This document shows positions 52,106-60,948 of a DNA stretch of 64,000 nucleotides, in pieces; within the stretch, counting starts at the first letter, position 1; each line of letters opens with the position of its first letter. The notes under the pieces were generated by a model, which saw only the letters and a program-made list of their open reading frames with translations, was not told the origin of the DNA and ran no database searches. This DNA is from an uncultured Bacilli bacterium (GTDB lineage Bacteria; Bacillota_I; Bacilli_A; RF39; UBA660), in the NCBI GenBank assembly GCA_934167465.1, contig CAKPKR010000002.1, positions 189,130 through 253,129 on the forward strand. Reading direction: 5' to 3'. A program made the position numbers and the translations under genes.

Positions 52106-53080
52106 TTGAAAAAAATTATATTTTTTATAATATGTTTAATATTAATATGTGCTATTATAACTACATCCATATTGTTTAAACCAAAAAATGATTTAAAGAA
52201 AGTAAAAGTAGCAGAAGTAACACATTCTATTTTTTATGCTCCGCAATATATTGCACATTCATTAGGATATTTTGAAGATGAGGAATTAGACGTAGAAATT
52301 ATTTTAACAGCTGGTGCTGACAAAGTAACATCTGCTGTATTATCTGGAGACGTAAATATTGGTTTTTGTGGAAGTGAGGCCACTATTTATGTATATAATA
52401 ATGGAGAAGAAGATTATTTAGTCAATTTTGCTGGTTTAACAAAAAGGGATGGAAGTTTCTTAGTATCTAGAGAAGATATTAAAAACTTTAAAATTGATGA
52501 TTTGAAAGGAAAACATATAATAGCTGGTCGTAAAGGTGGCATGCCAGCAATGACACTTGAATATGCTATAAATCAATCTGGATTAAAAACTGAAGAAATG
52601 AAATTCGATACAAGTTATGATTTTTCAGCAACATCAGGCGCATTTATAGGTGGAAACGGAGATTTTGTTGCCTTATTTGAACCTACAGCTTCAGCTTTAG
52701 TTAATCAAGGTTATGGTCATATAGTAGCATCCATAGGTGAATTAGGAGGAATTGTTCCTTATACAACTTATAATGCTAAAAAAAGTTATATTAAAAACAA
52801 TGAAGACATAATAAAAGGATTTACTAAAGCAATTAACAAAGGTCTTGATTATGTTCATAGTCATAGTGCTAAAGAAATTGCTACTAATATAGCTGCATAC
52901 TTTCCAGACACATCAATCAATGATTTAGAAAAATTAGTTCAAAATTATATTGATATTGATTCTTGGTTTAATACAACTGAAATCACTGAAAAAGATTTTG
53001 AACATATTCAAGAAATTATTGATAATGCTGGCGAATTAAATAAAAAAGCACCTTATGATAAACTAATACACAACTATTAA
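52106..53080 (+). CDS. ABC transporter substrate-binding protein (SsuA/TauA/ThiY type)
   Basis: 324-aa exported binding protein with an N-terminal helix (signal or anchor, residues 4-23) and an NMT1/SsuA-like fold: VAEVTHSIFYAPQYIAHSLGYFEDEELDVEII, AVLSGDVNIGFCGSEATIY, DDLKGKHIIAGRKGGMPAMTLEYAI. Family members bring in sulfonates, nitrate, or thiamine precursors. Start TTG at 52106 after AGGAAGGGGAAA. The ATPase and permease that should serve it are disrupted just downstream. Confidence 0.88.
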   Translation: MKKIIFFIICLILICAIITTSILFKPKNDLKKVKVAEVTHSIFYAPQYIAHSLGYFEDEELDVEIILTAGADKVTSAVLSGDVNIGFCGSEATIYVYNNGEEDYLVNFAGLTKRDGSFLVSREDIKNFKIDDLKGKHIIAGRKGGMPAMTLEYAINQSGLKTEEMKFDTSYDFSATSGAFIGGNGDFVALFEPTASALVNQGYGHIVASIGELGGIVPYTTYNAKKSYIKNNEDIIKGFTKAINKGLDYVHSHSAKEIATNIAAYFPDTSINDLEKLVQNYIDIDSWFNTTEITEKDFEHIQEIIDNAGELNKKAPYDKLIHNY

Positions 53081-53081
53081 T

Positions 53082-53495
53082 ATGAAATTATTAGATATCA
53101 AAAACATAAAGAAAAAATATCATACAAAAAAAGAAGAAATTCTTGCTGTTGATAATTTTTCATATCAATTAGAACTAGGTGAATTTATATCAATCGTTGG
53201 TCCAAGTGGTTGTGGAAAAAGTACAATTCTATCAATATTATCTGGATTAATAGATGATTATGAAGGTGAAATAAACACTAATAATGCTAAAATAGGATAT
53301 ATGTTACAGCAAGATAGTTTGTTCGAATTTAGAACTATTTTAAAAAATTGTTTATTAGGACTAGAAATTGAAAATAAATTAACAGAAGAAAATAAAAAAT
53401 ATGTTTTAGATTTAATAAATAGTTATGGATTAACAGATTTCCTTAATAGCTATCCAGCAAACTTATCAGGTGGAATGAGGCAAAGAGTTGTTTGA
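53082..53495 (+). pseudogene. ABC transporter ATPase, N-terminal part, split by an integrated element
   Basis: 137 codons: Walker A GPSGCGKST (near 42), Q-loop MLQQDSLF and signature LSGGMRQRV, then cut at the recombination core. Joined to 59972-60305 across the core the frame reads through LSGGMRQRVALIRTLATKPD with no base lost, giving a 246-aa SsuB/TauB-like ATPase. So the gene is interrupted rather than decayed; excision would restore it. Confidence 0.92.
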
Positions 53496-53521
53496 TTGTT
53501 TTAAAGACACTTATAACTATT

Positions 53522-55129
53522 TTATTCAAAATTCCATTTTATTTGGATATTTCTTGTGTTCGTTTCTTTATTTATTTTTCCTATATAAATTTTATCTATA
53601 AATTCATCAACAATAACGCGATTTAATTTATTAAGAGTTTTATATTTACTAAATAATCTATTATTATTTAAAGATGATTCTTGTTTTAAAGTGTAAAAAT
53701 TAATATCATTATTTATTTGTATTATTTGTTTTTTATAAATATCTTCATTTTTATTATAGTCATCCAATAAATCTTTAAATTGTTCAGGAGTAATTAATCC
53801 ATTTACTTTATCTTCATAAAGACTCTTTAAATAATTTTTGTTTTTAGATAATTTACTTTCAAGCTCTAACTTTTCTTTTTCTAAAGATTTTATTTTATCA
53901 GCAAAGCGAGATATATTCTTTTTACTTTCTTCTTGTCTTAAAATTTCTTCATCATAGAACTTTTTGATTTTTTCATTAATAGCATTTAAAACAATATCTT
54001 CTAAAGTATCATATCTCATAGAAGCTTTATTTATACAATCATCATAACCATCACGATTATTAGAGCAAACTAAATATTCGTGTTTTGATGAATTTTTCTT
54101 TCTTAAATAATGACCGCATTCTAAACAAAATACTTTACCTGAAAAGATATGCACCATACCTGTCTTTTTGATGGGTTTAGTTCTTTCTTTCATTTCCATT
54201 TGAACTTTATTAAATGTTTCTTCATCAATAATAGCTTCGTGCATATTTTCGCGTTTTATCCACTTGCTTTTATCTTTATTTATGATTTTATGATTTTTAT
54301 AACTAACTGTTGTTCTTTTACCTTGTATTAAATGACCTAAATATAGTTCATTTGTTAATATTGTTTTAATAGCATTTGTAGACCATTTTATTTGTTCTCT
54401 AGGTCTATTACTTATTACATTTAATTTTATCCCTTTTTGATATTTATAAAGTGATGGGCAAGGTATATTTTTACTATTTAAGTGTTTAGCTATCCCAGTA
54501 AATCCAAGTCCACTTAAATATAAATCAAAGATATCTTTTACAACTTCACTCGCTATAGGGTCAACAACTAATTTATTATTATCTTCTTTAGATACCTCAT
54601 AACCATAGGAAGCAAAAGGGGAGATAAATTCACCTTGTTTCATTTTAGAATGAAAAGCACTTCTTATATTATTTGAAACATCTTCTAAATACCATTCATT
54701 TACTAAACCATTTATTTGTCTAGATTTTTTATTACCTGGATTTGAGGTATCAGCATTATCTGATAAACTTATAAATCTAACATTCCATTCTATAAATTTA
54801 TTATGTAAGTATTTTTCTATAATTTCCATATCTCTTGAAAACCTTGATTGACTCTTACATAATACAATATCAATTTTACCAAGTTCACAATCTCTTATTA
54901 ATCTTTCAAATTCAGGTCTATAAGTTCCAGCTCCTGATAAATCTTCATCACAATATTCTTCTACTAAAACATAATTTGGGTGCTTTGCTATTTCATCTAA
55001 TAATAAATGTTTTTGATTTTTAATACTTTCGCTATCATCTAATTTATTTTGTTTATCTTTATCTTCATCAGATAGTCTATAATAATTACCAACTCTTAAT
55101 AGTTTACTTTCACTCTCCATTTCATTCAT
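53522..55129 (-). CDS. Large serine recombinase (integrase of the 6.5-kb element)
   Basis: 535-aa recombinase: catalytic Ser in GNYYRLSDEDK, resolvase fold (DIVLCKSQSRFSRDMEIIEKYL), recombinase domain (SPFASYGYEVSKEDNNKLVVDPIASEVVKDIFDLYLSGLGFTGIAKHLN), zinc ribbon (CLECGHYLRKKNSSKHEYLVCSNN), coiled coil and C-terminal domain. GGAGGTAATAGTT fixes the ATG at 55129. The stop is 34 bp from the left core, the usual place for an integrase. It should act on the CAAAGAGT core. Confidence 0.92.
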   Translation of the reverse strand: MNEMESESKLLRVGNYYRLSDEDKDKQNKLDDSESIKNQKHLLLDEIAKHPNYVLVEEYCDEDLSGAGTYRPEFERLIRDCELGKIDIVLCKSQSRFSRDMEIIEKYLHNKFIEWNVRFISLSDNADTSNPGNKKSRQINGLVNEWYLEDVSNNIRSAFHSKMKQGEFISPFASYGYEVSKEDNNKLVVDPIASEVVKDIFDLYLSGLGFTGIAKHLNSKNIPCPSLYKYQKGIKLNVISNRPREQIKWSTNAIKTILTNELYLGHLIQGKRTTVSYKNHKIINKDKSKWIKRENMHEAIIDEETFNKVQMEMKERTKPIKKTGMVHIFSGKVFCLECGHYLRKKNSSKHEYLVCSNNRDGYDDCINKASMRYDTLEDIVLNAINEKIKKFYDEEILRQEESKKNISRFADKIKSLEKEKLELESKLSKNKNYLKSLYEDKVNGLITPEQFKDLLDDYNKNEDIYKKQIIQINNDINFYTLKQESSLNNNRLFSKYKTLNKLNRVIVDEFIDKIYIGKINKETNTRNIQIKWNFE

Positions 55130-55200
55130 AACTATTACCTCCATTCATAAGGCAATAATTATTAGTTAAGTTAAACTTATAACCGATATAATTATAGCAT

Positions 55201-55326
55201 TTATCCACTATTATTTAAACTCATTTCCATAAACATTATAAGATTAAATAATTTTTTATTAATAATACTTTTTAATTCTTCATCGGTTAGAGTTGGTTCT
55301 ATTAAATCAATAACATTATATTTCAT
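55201..55326 (-). CDS. 41-aa protein upstream of the recombinase
   Basis: MKYNVIDLIEPTLTDEELKS followed by a short amphipathic helix and MEMSLNNSG. AAGGAGGACTTTGCT gives it a very strong ribosome site. It lies between the Rep-like gene and the recombinase. Similar-sized genes accompany recombinases in related elements (compare 62434-62565). Possibly a directionality factor or regulator; not recognised. Confidence 0.55.
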   Translation of the reverse strand: MKYNVIDLIEPTLTDEELKSIINKKLFNLIMFMEMSLNNSG

Positions 55327-55385
55327 AGCAAAGTCCTCCTTATCAAAAGATATGCTTCATTTTAACTTATATGAGATATCTCTTA

Positions 55386-56270
55386 TTATTTAGATTTTTT
55401 AATATTGTTATAATTTCTATAATTGATGATATTAATTGTTTTACCATCACAATTAGAAATACGAATAGTTTTTTCATAGGTTAAGATAGCATTATCTACT
55501 TTTTCCATAGCTTCTTTTTCAGTTGTTTTATAAATAGTAGGTTTCAATATATTTTTAGAGCATCTATATATACGAAAATTTTTAGGTATAAGGGCTAATC
55601 TTTTTCCTTTGACTATAGCTTTAGTAATCCCTTTATTTTTCTTTTGTAAATTTTCAGTTAAATCTAAATCAGTTAAATATGCTGTAAGATATAAACCAAT
55701 ATTTGAAACACCTTTTAAAGATTTAGTCTTTGTATAACCTAAGCCCCATATTTTAGCTAATTCATCATTTTTAATAAATGGAGCTTTTGTTTTAAAAATA
55801 TATAAATTATGTTGATGAAAACTACCTCTTGCTTGGCATTCGGTTGCTGATATATATTCAAAGTCATAAGGTAGATTTTTACTTTTTAAATAAGTTTTTA
55901 ATCTTTGATGAAATTTTCTAACATCTTGATAAAGTTGTTTAGAATCAGTCATATTTTCCTTATAGGTTAAAGTAATAAATAATACTTTTTTATAGTCAGT
56001 AATATTAGTATTGATAATATTTCTTAAGTTTCTCATCGTTCTTTTAATTGAAGATTTGTTATCTTTTCTAGATTTTGCTTTATGTTCATACTTTTTTACT
56101 TCACCTGAACGAATATCAAAATAATTGTCCTTATCTATTTTTCTAATTACACCACCAGTATTATTAATCATATACTTAACTTCGGTTTGATTTCCAGTTT
56201 CTTTTACTACAACTTGGCTATCATCATTTAAGCATATTTTAGGGTTATCCTTTAATCGCTCTATCTTCAT
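55386..56270 (-). CDS. HUH-type replication initiator / relaxase-like protein
   Basis: 294-aa protein with the core of rolling-circle initiators: LFITLTYKENMTDSKQLYQDVRKFHQRLKTYL (motif 1, near 90), GSFHQHNLYIF (metal-binding HxH, near 148) and VSNIGLYLTAYLTDLDLT (catalytic Tyr in motif 3, near 185). In ICEBs1-like elements such a protein nicks oriT and also replicates the circular form. No clear ribosome site precedes the ATG, so translation may be coupled or leaderless. A GC-rich hairpin region lies right upstream. Confidence 0.78.
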   Translation of the reverse strand: MKIERLKDNPKICLNDDSQVVVKETGNQTEVKYMINNTGGVIRKIDKDNYFDIRSGEVKKYEHKAKSRKDNKSSIKRTMRNLRNIINTNITDYKKVLFITLTYKENMTDSKQLYQDVRKFHQRLKTYLKSKNLPYDFEYISATECQARGSFHQHNLYIFKTKAPFIKNDELAKIWGLGYTKTKSLKGVSNIGLYLTAYLTDLDLTENLQKKNKGITKAIVKGKRLALIPKNFRIYRCSKNILKPTIYKTTEKEAMEKVDNAILTYEKTIRISNCDGKTINIINYRNYNNIKKSK

Positions 56271-56313
56271 AAATAATATTAAATGTTTTTGTGTTATAAG
56301 ATATCAAGTCAAA

Positions 56314-56366
56314 GCCACCTACGGTGGCGGTGGATCGTACTTGCTTACAGCCGTGCGACCTCACCA
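56314..56366. other. Candidate oriT / double-strand origin of the 6.5-kb element
   Basis: The most GC-rich stretch of the element: perfect hairpin GCCACC-TAC-GGTGGC (56314-56328) and a second imperfect stem GGTGGATCGTAC...GTGCGACCTCACC. It lies between the FtsK-like and Rep-like genes, where ICEBs1-type elements keep oriT. Confidence 0.5.
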
Positions 56367-56368
56367 AC

Positions 56369-57571
56369 TTATTTATCTTTTCCCATCTTATTACCAATCA
56401 CATTATTTATTATTTTTTCTTCATCTTCACTATATTTAACAACCCTAACTCTTATTAATTCTGATTTTCCATCTTCCCAAAAATAAGCTTCACCTTGCTT
56501 ATTAATTTCTTTCATTTGTGATTTATAATCTTTAAATAACATTTCTACTTGACTACTACTCATTTGAGAAAAACCAATTATACTTTTAAAATTTAATCTA
56601 GCCCCCTGAAATAGGTCCGAGTATCCACCTTGGTCAATTACAATAACTTTAATTTTTTTGCTAGCTCCCATTCTTAATAAACTAGCTACATTATCTTTTA
56701 CTTCATTTGCTTTATCTTTCTTTAAAGATGCAAGTAAAGTGCTATATTCATCTATTAGTAGTATGATACTGCTATAGTATGAACTATCTTCACCACTTTT
56801 AGCTCTTTCATTCATAATTTCATATACTTTATTTATGCCATCAACAGCTTCAATATAACCATAATAATTTGCTTTATTTTTAAACTCTAGAAAATCCTCA
56901 TTTTTATAATCAGATATAAAAATTTCAACTTCTTCGTGTTCGTTTAGTTCTAGGTTCAGAGATACCTTTGCAATTTTACCTTTTGCATAAAAAGTTTTAC
57001 CACTTCTTGTACCTCCCACTACTAATTCATGAATAAAATCATCCATAAACTTATCTTCTTCTGATAATTTAAATTCTTTTAATTTATCAAATATTTTTGG
57101 TACACAATAGATATCTATATATTTATTTTTGCCAGGTATTTCTCTCATACTATATATGTTTATATCATAAGCTCTTTCTAATTCATCATTAAATTCTTCA
57201 AACTTTGACTTTGGTATATTTTTACTTATATACCTATAAATAACACCATTTTCTTTATCAGGGTCATTATATATTCCTTTTAATTTTGGTATTTCACCAT
57301 TTCTATTTTTTAATCCTATATCCAACATAATTTTTTTCTCCTTCTTTGAATTGATTGGATTTTTTAACTTAATAATTAAAGCAATCAATATTGCTGTTAA
57401 TGATACAGCTATACCTGTGTTATACACATAGTAAGAAATTGATTTAATTTGTATATTTGCTAACTTATAAAGATATTCTTTTAAGTGCCATATTAATTGA
57501 GCTAATACTATATATAGCTCTACTATAATTATTTTAAATACATTAATTTTACTTAATATTTTTTTAAACAT
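56369..57571 (-). CDS. FtsK/SpoIIIE-type coupling ATPase
   Basis: 400-aa DNA-pumping ATPase with two N-terminal helices (residues 12-30, 48-66), Walker A VVGGTRSGKTFYAKG (near 190), Walker B IILLIDEYSTLL and the C-terminal sensor VIVIDQGGYSDLFQGARLNFKSIIGF. In Gram-positive ICEs and small mobilizable elements (ConQ-like) this protein delivers the relaxase-DNA complex to the transfer channel. AAAGGAGAAATATACT precedes the ATG. No other transfer genes are present, so transfer would rely on a helper. Confidence 0.85.
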   Translation of the reverse strand: MFKKILSKINVFKIIIVELYIVLAQLIWHLKEYLYKLANIQIKSISYYVYNTGIAVSLTAILIALIIKLKNPINSKKEKKIMLDIGLKNRNGEIPKLKGIYNDPDKENGVIYRYISKNIPKSKFEEFNDELERAYDINIYSMREIPGKNKYIDIYCVPKIFDKLKEFKLSEEDKFMDDFIHELVVGGTRSGKTFYAKGKIAKVSLNLELNEHEEVEIFISDYKNEDFLEFKNKANYYGYIEAVDGINKVYEIMNERAKSGEDSSYYSSIILLIDEYSTLLASLKKDKANEVKDNVASLLRMGASKKIKVIVIDQGGYSDLFQGARLNFKSIIGFSQMSSSQVEMLFKDYKSQMKEINKQGEAYFWEDGKSELIRVRVVKYSEDEEKIINNVIGNKMGKDK

Positions 57572-57626
57572 AGTATATTTCTCCTTTATCTTTTTCCCTA
57601 TCTAGAGGGAAGAGAGAAAAATCTCT

Positions 57627-57941
57627 CTAGTCTTTTAATTCCGCAATGCTTGTAGCTGTTGCTGTAAAGTTCAATTGATTATTCATTAAGTATGGTTTTA
57701 TAACTAAATCTGTAAGTGATACATACACAACATCTTTACCATCTAAACTAATTAATTGTTTACCGGGTATTTTAACATTAATATGAAGCATCTTACGGTC
57801 TATGCAAACTATATCGTAGCTATATATTGTCTCATCAGTTTTAACTCCATCTTTATAGACAGCTTTTTCTACGACATCTACACATACTAGATTTTCACCA
57901 ATTGTAGCTTTCGCATCAATTACTAAATCTCTTATGTTCAT
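57627..57941 (-). CDS. 104-aa element protein, beta-rich, unknown
   Basis: IRDLVIDAKATIGENLVCVDVVEKAVYKDGVKTDETIYSYDIVCIDRKMLHINVKIPGKQLI. Beta-strand pattern like OB-fold or DUF961-type proteins found at the start of ICE operons. GAGGAATTGCT precedes the ATG. It probably starts the transfer operon. Function unknown. Confidence 0.55.
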   Translation of the reverse strand: MNIRDLVIDAKATIGENLVCVDVVEKAVYKDGVKTDETIYSYDIVCIDRKMLHINVKIPGKQLISLDGKDVVYVSLTDLVIKPYLMNNQLNFTATATSIAELKD

Positions 57942-58058
57942 AGCAATTCCTCCTTTAGCTTTTTTATGTGATAATTATGGCCATTTCAAAATCACAAGTT
58001 CAGTATATACTATTTAATTTATTTTGACCCGGACGAAAACTGTCCGATTAAATAAAAC

Positions 58059-58090
58059 AAAAAAGCACATTCATTTTATTGAATGCACTT
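58059..58090 (-). terminator. Terminator of the element regulator gene
   Basis: Minus strand AAAGTGCATTCAATAAAATGAATGTGCTTTTTTG. Confidence 0.7.
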
Positions 58091-58095
58091 TACTT

Positions 58096-58509
58096 TTATG
58101 AACCAATACTTTCCATATAATCATCATAATCAAATATTCTTTCACGATAAAGTTCGTTATTAGAGTTAACAAATTCCATAAATTTTTTATCCTCAAGATT
58201 ATTAATAGGATTTAAATACATCCCTGATTTTGAGATTAGTATAAAACTATTAACTAAATCTAAACCAAGGGCAATACAAATTCTTTTTAGCATTTCTTTG
58301 TTCTTTATTGGACTTTTAATTTCATCGTGTCTATAGCGATATAAAATTCTATCATCAATATCACTATAATCTACTAAATCTTTTAAAAGCCAATTATTTC
58401 CCTCTAAAAACTCATCGATTAATTTAATTTTTGATAATTGATATTGTGGTTCTGCGGATATTTGTCCTATCAATAGGATTCCCTCATAATATCCATTGCC
58501 CGTAATCAT
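58096..58509 (-). CDS. Element transcription regulator with helix-turn-helix
   Basis: 137-aa protein; the helix-turn-helix is in LKDLVDYSDIDDRILYRYRHDEIKSPIKNKEMLKRICIALGL (residues 41-82). The reading frame remains open for 19 further codons upstream of the ATG (…ETTPKIRIDEKARAS), and the only good ribosome site (AAAGGTGGTG) lies before those, one base out of frame with its own ATG. So either a start at a rare codon or a single-base error is likely. A 7-5-7 palindrome at 58589 is the probable operator. Confidence 0.6.
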   Translation of the reverse strand: MITGNGYYEGILLIGQISAEPQYQLSKIKLIDEFLEGNNWLLKDLVDYSDIDDRILYRYRHDEIKSPIKNKEMLKRICIALGLDLVNSFILISKSGMYLNPINNLEDKKFMEFVNSNNELYRERIFDYDDYMESIGS

Positions 58510-58588
58510 AGATGCTCGGGCTTTTTCATCTATACGAATTTTTGGTGTAGTCTCTATATAACATACTTACACCACCTTTCGTTTTATT

Positions 58589-58607
58589 TGCAAATATTCC
58601 ATTTGCA
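58589..58607. promoter_or_regulatory. Operator-like palindrome upstream of the element regulator
   Basis: TGCAAAT-ATTCC-ATTTGCA, perfect 7-bp arms, 80 bp before the regulator start. Confidence 0.55.
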
Positions 58608-58692
58608 TTAGGTATTCTATACTTGTTTTTTTAATATGTCAATAAAATTGCATATAAAAAATCTTAGCAAATTATATTACTAAGATTATATT

Positions 58693-59850
58693 TTATGTTC
58701 TTTTTAATTTCATTTCTAATATTTTACTATTTATTTCTGGATTTGCAGTATAACAATCATAAAAATTAGCATCATTGTATCTATTACTAGAATCAAAATA
58801 ACCACTATTAACCCTAAAATTTGAATCTGATAGATTATAGTATGCTTTTGTTAATGCAATTTTATCAACTTCATCGGTTGTTTCTTTTAACAATGTTGGA
58901 ATATGTTCACCTGATAAAATTAAAATTTCATATTTAGCCGTTTTGCATTGTTCTATTAATAATGGTTTAAATCTAGAATTTGTTTTTTTGATTTCTTCAA
59001 GTTCTTTTTCAAGATTTTCTAATAATTCTTTCTTTTTCTCATCAGATAAATATTTTGGATTTCCTACTTTTACCTTTTGACCTTCATATGTTTGAGCATC
59101 CAACATATGTGCTTTTGCTAGAGCTATTCTTAATTCAGTAAATTCATATTCATCATCATAAAATTGTTCTTCTGCTTTATCTAAATAATCTTCCGCTAAT
59201 ATATCTGGTTCTGGCCTTAAACTTCTTCTATAATTTTGTTGTTGGATGATAACCTGTAATAGTGGCCAATCTTCTTTTGTGAATTCTTCTAATAGTATTC
59301 CACGTTGTTTTGCACACAAAACTAAAAATTCAAATTCTTCTTTGCTTAATGGATAATCTTTTGTTGTAGCACCACAATATACACATTTTAATTCATTTCC
59401 TTCTACAACAAAACTATGGCTTTCTAAGCAATGTTCACTATAACATTCACTATTAAAACAATCAAAGGTTATGTCTTCATTAATTATCTCTCTTCTTCTT
59501 TCTTCTAAAGTATTTATTCCTCCTATAACTTTTAAATATTCATGTAAGTCATCATATAAATCTTCAAATTTTGATTTTAATGAATATAAGTCTATGCCAA
59601 AGTAAGCTTGTTCTTTATCTCTTAAAATAGCATTTTTAATCATTGTATAAATAACATACTTTTCTTTAAATGTTAAATCACTAGGATTATTTTTTTCAGT
59701 AGAATTAATTAAATCATCATACTGTTTCTTTTTTAATTTTAATGCTTCAATATTTTTTTTAATTTTGTTATATTCTTCCATATAATCTTTTAGTGTTCCA
59801 TTTTGATTGCCAAAAAAGTCTGTATTCACAAAACCATTTATATTTTTCAT
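58693..59850 (-). CDS. Element protein with zinc ribbon, unknown
   Basis: 385-aa protein. N-terminal coiled coil (residues 18-45), a Cys cluster CFNSECYSEHC (near 130), a zinc-ribbon half LKCVYCGATT (near 155), and long helical segments with TPR-like character (EDYLDKAEEQFYDDEYEFTELRIALAKAHMLDAQ). GGAGGGTTTACTTT precedes the ATG. First gene at the right end of the element, about 110 bp from the core. A cargo or maintenance gene; family not recognised. Confidence 0.55.
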   Translation of the reverse strand: MKNINGFVNTDFFGNQNGTLKDYMEEYNKIKKNIEALKLKKKQYDDLINSTEKNNPSDLTFKEKYVIYTMIKNAILRDKEQAYFGIDLYSLKSKFEDLYDDLHEYLKVIGGINTLEERRREIINEDITFDCFNSECYSEHCLESHSFVVEGNELKCVYCGATTKDYPLSKEEFEFLVLCAKQRGILLEEFTKEDWPLLQVIIQQQNYRRSLRPEPDILAEDYLDKAEEQFYDDEYEFTELRIALAKAHMLDAQTYEGQKVKVGNPKYLSDEKKKELLENLEKELEEIKKTNSRFKPLLIEQCKTAKYEILILSGEHIPTLLKETTDEVDKIALTKAYYNLSDSNFRVNSGYFDSSNRYNDANFYDCYTANPEINSKILEMKLKRT

Positions 59851-59971
59851 AAAGTAAACCCTCCTTAATTACTAGTATTATATCATTTTTTTAGATTATT
59901 TCCTATTATTTTTGATTATAAGCTTAACTTCTAATAATTAATACCTTGTGTCGTCGCTACATTCAAAGAGT

Positions 59972-60305
59972 AGCACTTATCAGAACTCTAGCCACTAAAC
60001 CTGATATTTTGCTTTTGGATGAGCCATTTAGTGCCTTAGACTATCAAACAAGATTAGTCGTTTCTGATGATGTATATAAAATTTTAAAAAAAGAAGGAAA
60101 AACTGCTATAATGGTAACACACGATTTAGCTGAAGCCATTTCGATGTCCGATAAAATAATAGTATTATCAAAAAGACCAAGTAAAATTAAAAATATTTAT
60201 GATATTAAATTAGATAATAAAAGTACACCAATAGAAAATAGAAAAGACCCAAAATTCTCATATTATTATGATTTAATATGGAAGGATATTGATCATCATG
60301 TTTAG
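59972..60305 (+). pseudogene. ABC transporter ATPase, C-terminal part
   Basis: Continues the gene at 53082: ALIRTLATKPDILLLDEPFSALDYQT (Walker B, D-loop) and TAIMVTHDLAEAISMSDKIIVLS (H-loop). Stop at 60303-60305, overlapping the permease ATG. Without its N-terminal half it has no start of its own except in element DNA. Confidence 0.92.
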
Positions 60306-60915
60306 CGAAGAACATAAATTATATTTAAAAAGAATTAAAAAGAAAAAATTATTTATTCGTTTTATTCAATTATTAATATTAATTATTTTTATAATTATAT
60401 GGCAACTATTAGCAGATTTTAAACTAATTAATACATTTATCAGTTCTAGTCCTAAAATGGTTGTAGATACCCTTATTTCACTCCATAAAACTGATTTATA
60501 TAGACATATCTTTGTAACAGTATATGAAACTATAATTAGTTTCAGTCTAGGAACAATATTAGGATTTTTGGTAGCAAGTATTCTTTGGTGGAATGAAACA
60601 TTAAAAAAAATAATTGATCCTTATTTAACTATTATAAATAGTTTACCTAAAGTAGCACTAGGACCTATAATAATTATTTGGTTTGGTGCAGGAATAAAAT
60701 CTATAATAATTATGAGTTTATTAATATCTGTAATTATTACTATAATAAATTGCACAACTAGTTTTGATGAAACTGACTCCAATAAACTAAAATTAATGAA
60801 ATCACTTAAAGCAAACAAATTTCAAACTTTTACTAAATTAGTCGTACCTAGTTCTATCAATAATATAATTAGTTCATTAAAAATTAACATTAGTATGTCA
60901 TTAATAGGGGCTTAA
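60298..60915 (+). pseudogene. ABC transporter permease (SsuC/TauC type), truncated by a second element
   Basis: 205 codons with the expected helices and the cytoplasmic coupling segment (MKSLKANKFQTFTKLVVPSSINNIISSLKINISMSLIGA), then TAA where homologues continue with two more helices (GEF...KAGLG). The break coincides with the left edge of another serine-recombinase element. The missing 3' part was not found before the window end. Confidence 0.85.
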
Positions 60916-60948
60916 GACAGGTGGAGAGAAAACTCTCTATTTTTTATG

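Larger units (their letters stand above)
53481..59971. mobile_element. 6,483-bp serine-recombinase integrative element inside the ABC ATPase gene
   Basis: Bounded by CAAAGAGT at 53481-53488 and 59964-59971. Contents on the minus strand: zinc-ribbon protein, regulator, 104-aa protein, FtsK-like coupling ATPase, Rep-like HUH protein, 41-aa protein and a large serine recombinase next to the left end. This is the make-up of a small ICE or mobilizable element. Removing one copy of the core plus the interior re-creates the ABC ATPase codon by codon. Confidence 0.9.
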
